Origin: Triparma columacea
Taxonomy: Eukaryota > Sar > Bolidophyceae > Parmales > Triparmaceae
Assembly: GCA_030267965.1 (NCBI GenBank)
Contig: BRYA01001469.1
Location: 8,878 to 72,294, forward strand
Direction: 5' to 3'
Length of the DNA: 63,417 nucleotides
Under the pieces are notes generated by a model, which did not search any database, had not been told where the DNA came from, and worked only from the letters and a program-made list of their open reading frames with translations. The position numbers and the translations under genes were made by a program. Position 1 is the first letter of the stretch. Each line of letters starts with the position of its first letter. Positions 61,019-63,417 of this stretch are shown piece after piece.

Positions 61019-63417
61019 ATGCATAGTCTACGTAGACTTGGGAAGTACTTGCTGGGACTCAGCCTTCTGGTCGGTCTTGCTGCTTCATCGGAAGCTTCCA
61101 GGTTGATCAGCGTGCCTGCGGATGGCCGGAAGCTGGCCGTCACCCTTTCCGGCAGCAGCACCGGAAACTGCGCAGTCGACGGGAACTGCTTCAGCTCCCT
61201 GGATTACACCAACAGCGAGGTCTGTGACTTCACCATGGGCAGTTCGGGCGTGCTGAACATTGTATCTTTCGATACAGGTGAGAATGTGCAAGGGGGGGGG
61301 CTGGGGTGGGCTACGAGTCTCGGAACGGCACGGCACGGCACGGCACTCTTATCCACGCAGCACCAAAAACTCACTCATCAACCATTCATCAACTTCCCAA
61401 CCCGCAGAGAATAACTACGACAAGATGACTGTTGGAGGAGTCATGTACGATGGTACCGACGGACCTGATGGCGTGACTGTCTCCGAGGGAGATGTCATCA
61501 ACTGGTTTTCAGACTATGGCGTCAGCAAAACTGGATTCGAGATCTGTGTTGGCGCCGCCTGTGTCGCCACTGACACCTCCACCGACGATGGCTCTGACGG
61601 AAACTTGTACTGCATCAACGGGGGAGTCGTCGGGGGAGTCGCAGGAGGGTGCACTTGTACTTCTTGTAACCCCGGCTTCGGAGGCGCCAACTGCGCTGTC
61701 TGCGCGACCGGCTACAGTGGAGATGACTGCAGCGTCGCGGCCGACTGCGTTGGCACCTCCACCTCCACCGACGACGGCACAGACGGCAACTTCTACTGCG
61801 TCAACGGCGGAAGCGTCAGCGGAACCACCGGAACCTGCACCTGTACGGGCTGCGACGCAGGGTTCAGCGGGGAAAGCTGCCAATTCGTCACCCACCAGAT
61901 AAGCACCTTGGACGAGGTGATGGCCCTCGATGGCATCACCGCTCCCGGAGATGCAACCATCTTTGCAGCTGATACTACCTACAAGTGCTCAGATGCGACA
62001 TGCCTAGCCGAGGGTTACATTATCGTTTTGCAAGGTCTTTCTGGTTTATCTAGGTGCGCTGAGGATGGTGCAAGTTGCGTGCTTGACGGAGAAGGTGAGA
62101 AACGCAAGAACGAAAGATGGAAAATCAATGGAATCAATCAATCAATCAAAGCAGAGCAGCGACGACTGTGTGTTACTAGAACTGAACCTTAATCTTCGCC
62201 CCCCCCTCCCGATTCCCAAAAAAACCCTCGCTTTGCCACTTCCTCCATCACAGAAAGCAACATCTGCCTCGCTGTGCAGGGCACTGGTGGTGGCAAGCTC
62301 ACCGTCAGGGCATTCACATTCCAGAATGGATCAGGGAGCGCTGGCGGAGGGATCTATGCGACCGGAGCCGTGATAGATATTATGCTCTGTGTCTTCACCA
62401 ATTGTCAAAGCACCTCCTCATGGTCTGGGGGTGGTGCAATTTATCTTGCTTCTTCATCAATAATCAACACCTACGGAACGAGCTTCAACAACAACGTAGG
62501 AACTTCTGGCGATGACATTTACAACTATTGGGCAACTATAATAGTCCATGATACTTGTCCTGTGCCGTATTCTTCTGTCGGTGCTATCGAAGGTAAGTGA
62601 CGGAGAAAGGAACCCTAACAAATCAAAAGATGAAGTTGAAGATCCAGAGCTGCTTCATACCTCCGACAACACTAACGCCCAATGCCCCCTTCCCACAGGT
62701 GAAGCTGTTGACACTTACGGTCACATTGGAGGCTCCGCCAACTCTTATTTCTGCTCTGACTGCACTGCTACAACCGAGTCCTCCGACGACGGGTCTGATG
62801 GAAACTTCTACTGCATTAATGGGGGTTCCGTGAAGGGCTTTGCCCCTGGTTGCACCTGTACGGGTTGCGACCTTGGCTTTGCGGGCCCTAACTGCGCTGT
62901 CTGCGCTGACGGGTTCAGCGGAGTCGACTGCGCCCCGGGAGGCTGCGTAGCCACCACCGACCCCACGGACGATGGATCTGACGGGAACTTTTACTGCATC
63001 AACGGGGGCAGCGTTACCGGGGGCGCTGGCTCTTGCGTCTGCACCTGCGCTGCGGGATGGTTTGGACCGAACTGCGACAGCGACGCAAGCTTGCTCCTCA
63101 GCGGGAGCAGTACCGGGAATTGCGCCGTTGATGGCTCCTGCTTTAGCTCCTTGGACTACACCAACAGCGAGTCATGCGACTTTACTGCGAATGTAGGTGG
63201 TGTGCTGAACATCGTCTCGTTCGAAACCGAGAATAATTACGACAAGCTGTATGTGGGAGGAACCTATTACGACGGTACGGACGGACCCCAAGGCGTGACT
63301 GTCTCCGCTGGAGATGTCATCAGCTGGAATTCTGACAGTTACTCTACCAGAGATGGATACGAGATCTGTATTGTCGCCCCCTGTGTCGCCACTTCCAGTT
63401 CCACCGACGACGGCTCT
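61019..63417 (+). CDS. Secreted EGF/beta-helix repeat protein (partial at right edge)
   Basis: Exons: 61019-61277, 61408-62094, 62254-62592 and 62699 to the window end, all in frame. Residues 1-27 (LGKYLLGLSLLVGLAASSEA) are a signal peptide. A CUB-like unit follows (GNCAVDGNCFSSLDYTNSEV to ENNYDKMTVGG), then Cys-rich EGF-like repeats (DGNLYCINGG, GFGGANCAVCATGYSGDDCS). A parallel beta-helix-like segment comes next (KLTVRAFTFQNGSGSAGGGI), then more EGF-like units, then a second CUB-like unit nearly identical to the first. The protein is probably a cell-surface or adhesive glycoprotein. The first CUB-like copy contains an intron that the second lacks. Confidence 0.87.

Overview
This is a nuclear window from a eukaryotic microalga, most likely a photosynthetic stramenopile (ochrophyte; bolidophyte/Parmales-like is my best guess, taxon not proven). 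The evidence is a compact gene-dense layout on both strands with many short spliceosomal introns (mostly GTGAG donors, CTAAC branch points, CGCAG acceptors); a ferrochelatase with a C-terminal chlorophyll-binding-type helix; a protein with a signal peptide, a CFSP plastid motif and a twin-arginine thylakoid signal; BSPA-like leucine-rich repeats; and an eEF3-like ABC protein. There are no operons. Gene models were built by joining open frames across introns; about 55 to 60 introns were inferred, and nearly all keep the reading frame exactly.

Layout: 1-6.4 kb holds a BSPA-LRR/ankyrin gene cut by the left edge, a low-complexity gene, an E2F-partner DP gene and a possible hotdog protein. 6.7-10.5 kb is one IQ/SAM-like gene, followed by an intron-containing tRNA-Val. 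11-19.5 kb carries alpha-SNAP, a methyltransferase, a pirin and a SulP/STAS/cyclic-nucleotide-binding transporter. 19.7-29.5 kb has a seven-helix membrane protein, an SGNH hydrolase, an eEF3-like ABCF, 14-3-3, a GtrA-like membrane protein and a zinc transporter. 29.6-35.1 kb is a WDR6 beta-propeller protein fused to a divergent sirtuin. 35.6-40.5 kb is a tandem triplication of ankyrin-MYND genes interrupted by a terminal-inverted-repeat element. 41-48 kb carries TCP11, NudC and ferrochelatase. 48.7-60 kb has an ACT-domain TKL kinase, a His-rich two-helix protein, an ankyrin protein, a second methyltransferase, an FHA protein, an Mpv17 protein and a thylakoid-lumen candidate. A small MITE follows, and then an EGF/beta-helix surface protein runs off the right edge.

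The genes are ordinary cellular functions (vesicle fusion, translation, heme synthesis, signalling, transport) without a shared pathway. The most unusual items are the WDR6-sirtuin fusion, the evidence for intron gain or loss between internal duplicates of the EGF protein, a repeat shared by introns of two unrelated genes, and the transposon with its empty site inside the MYND cluster.
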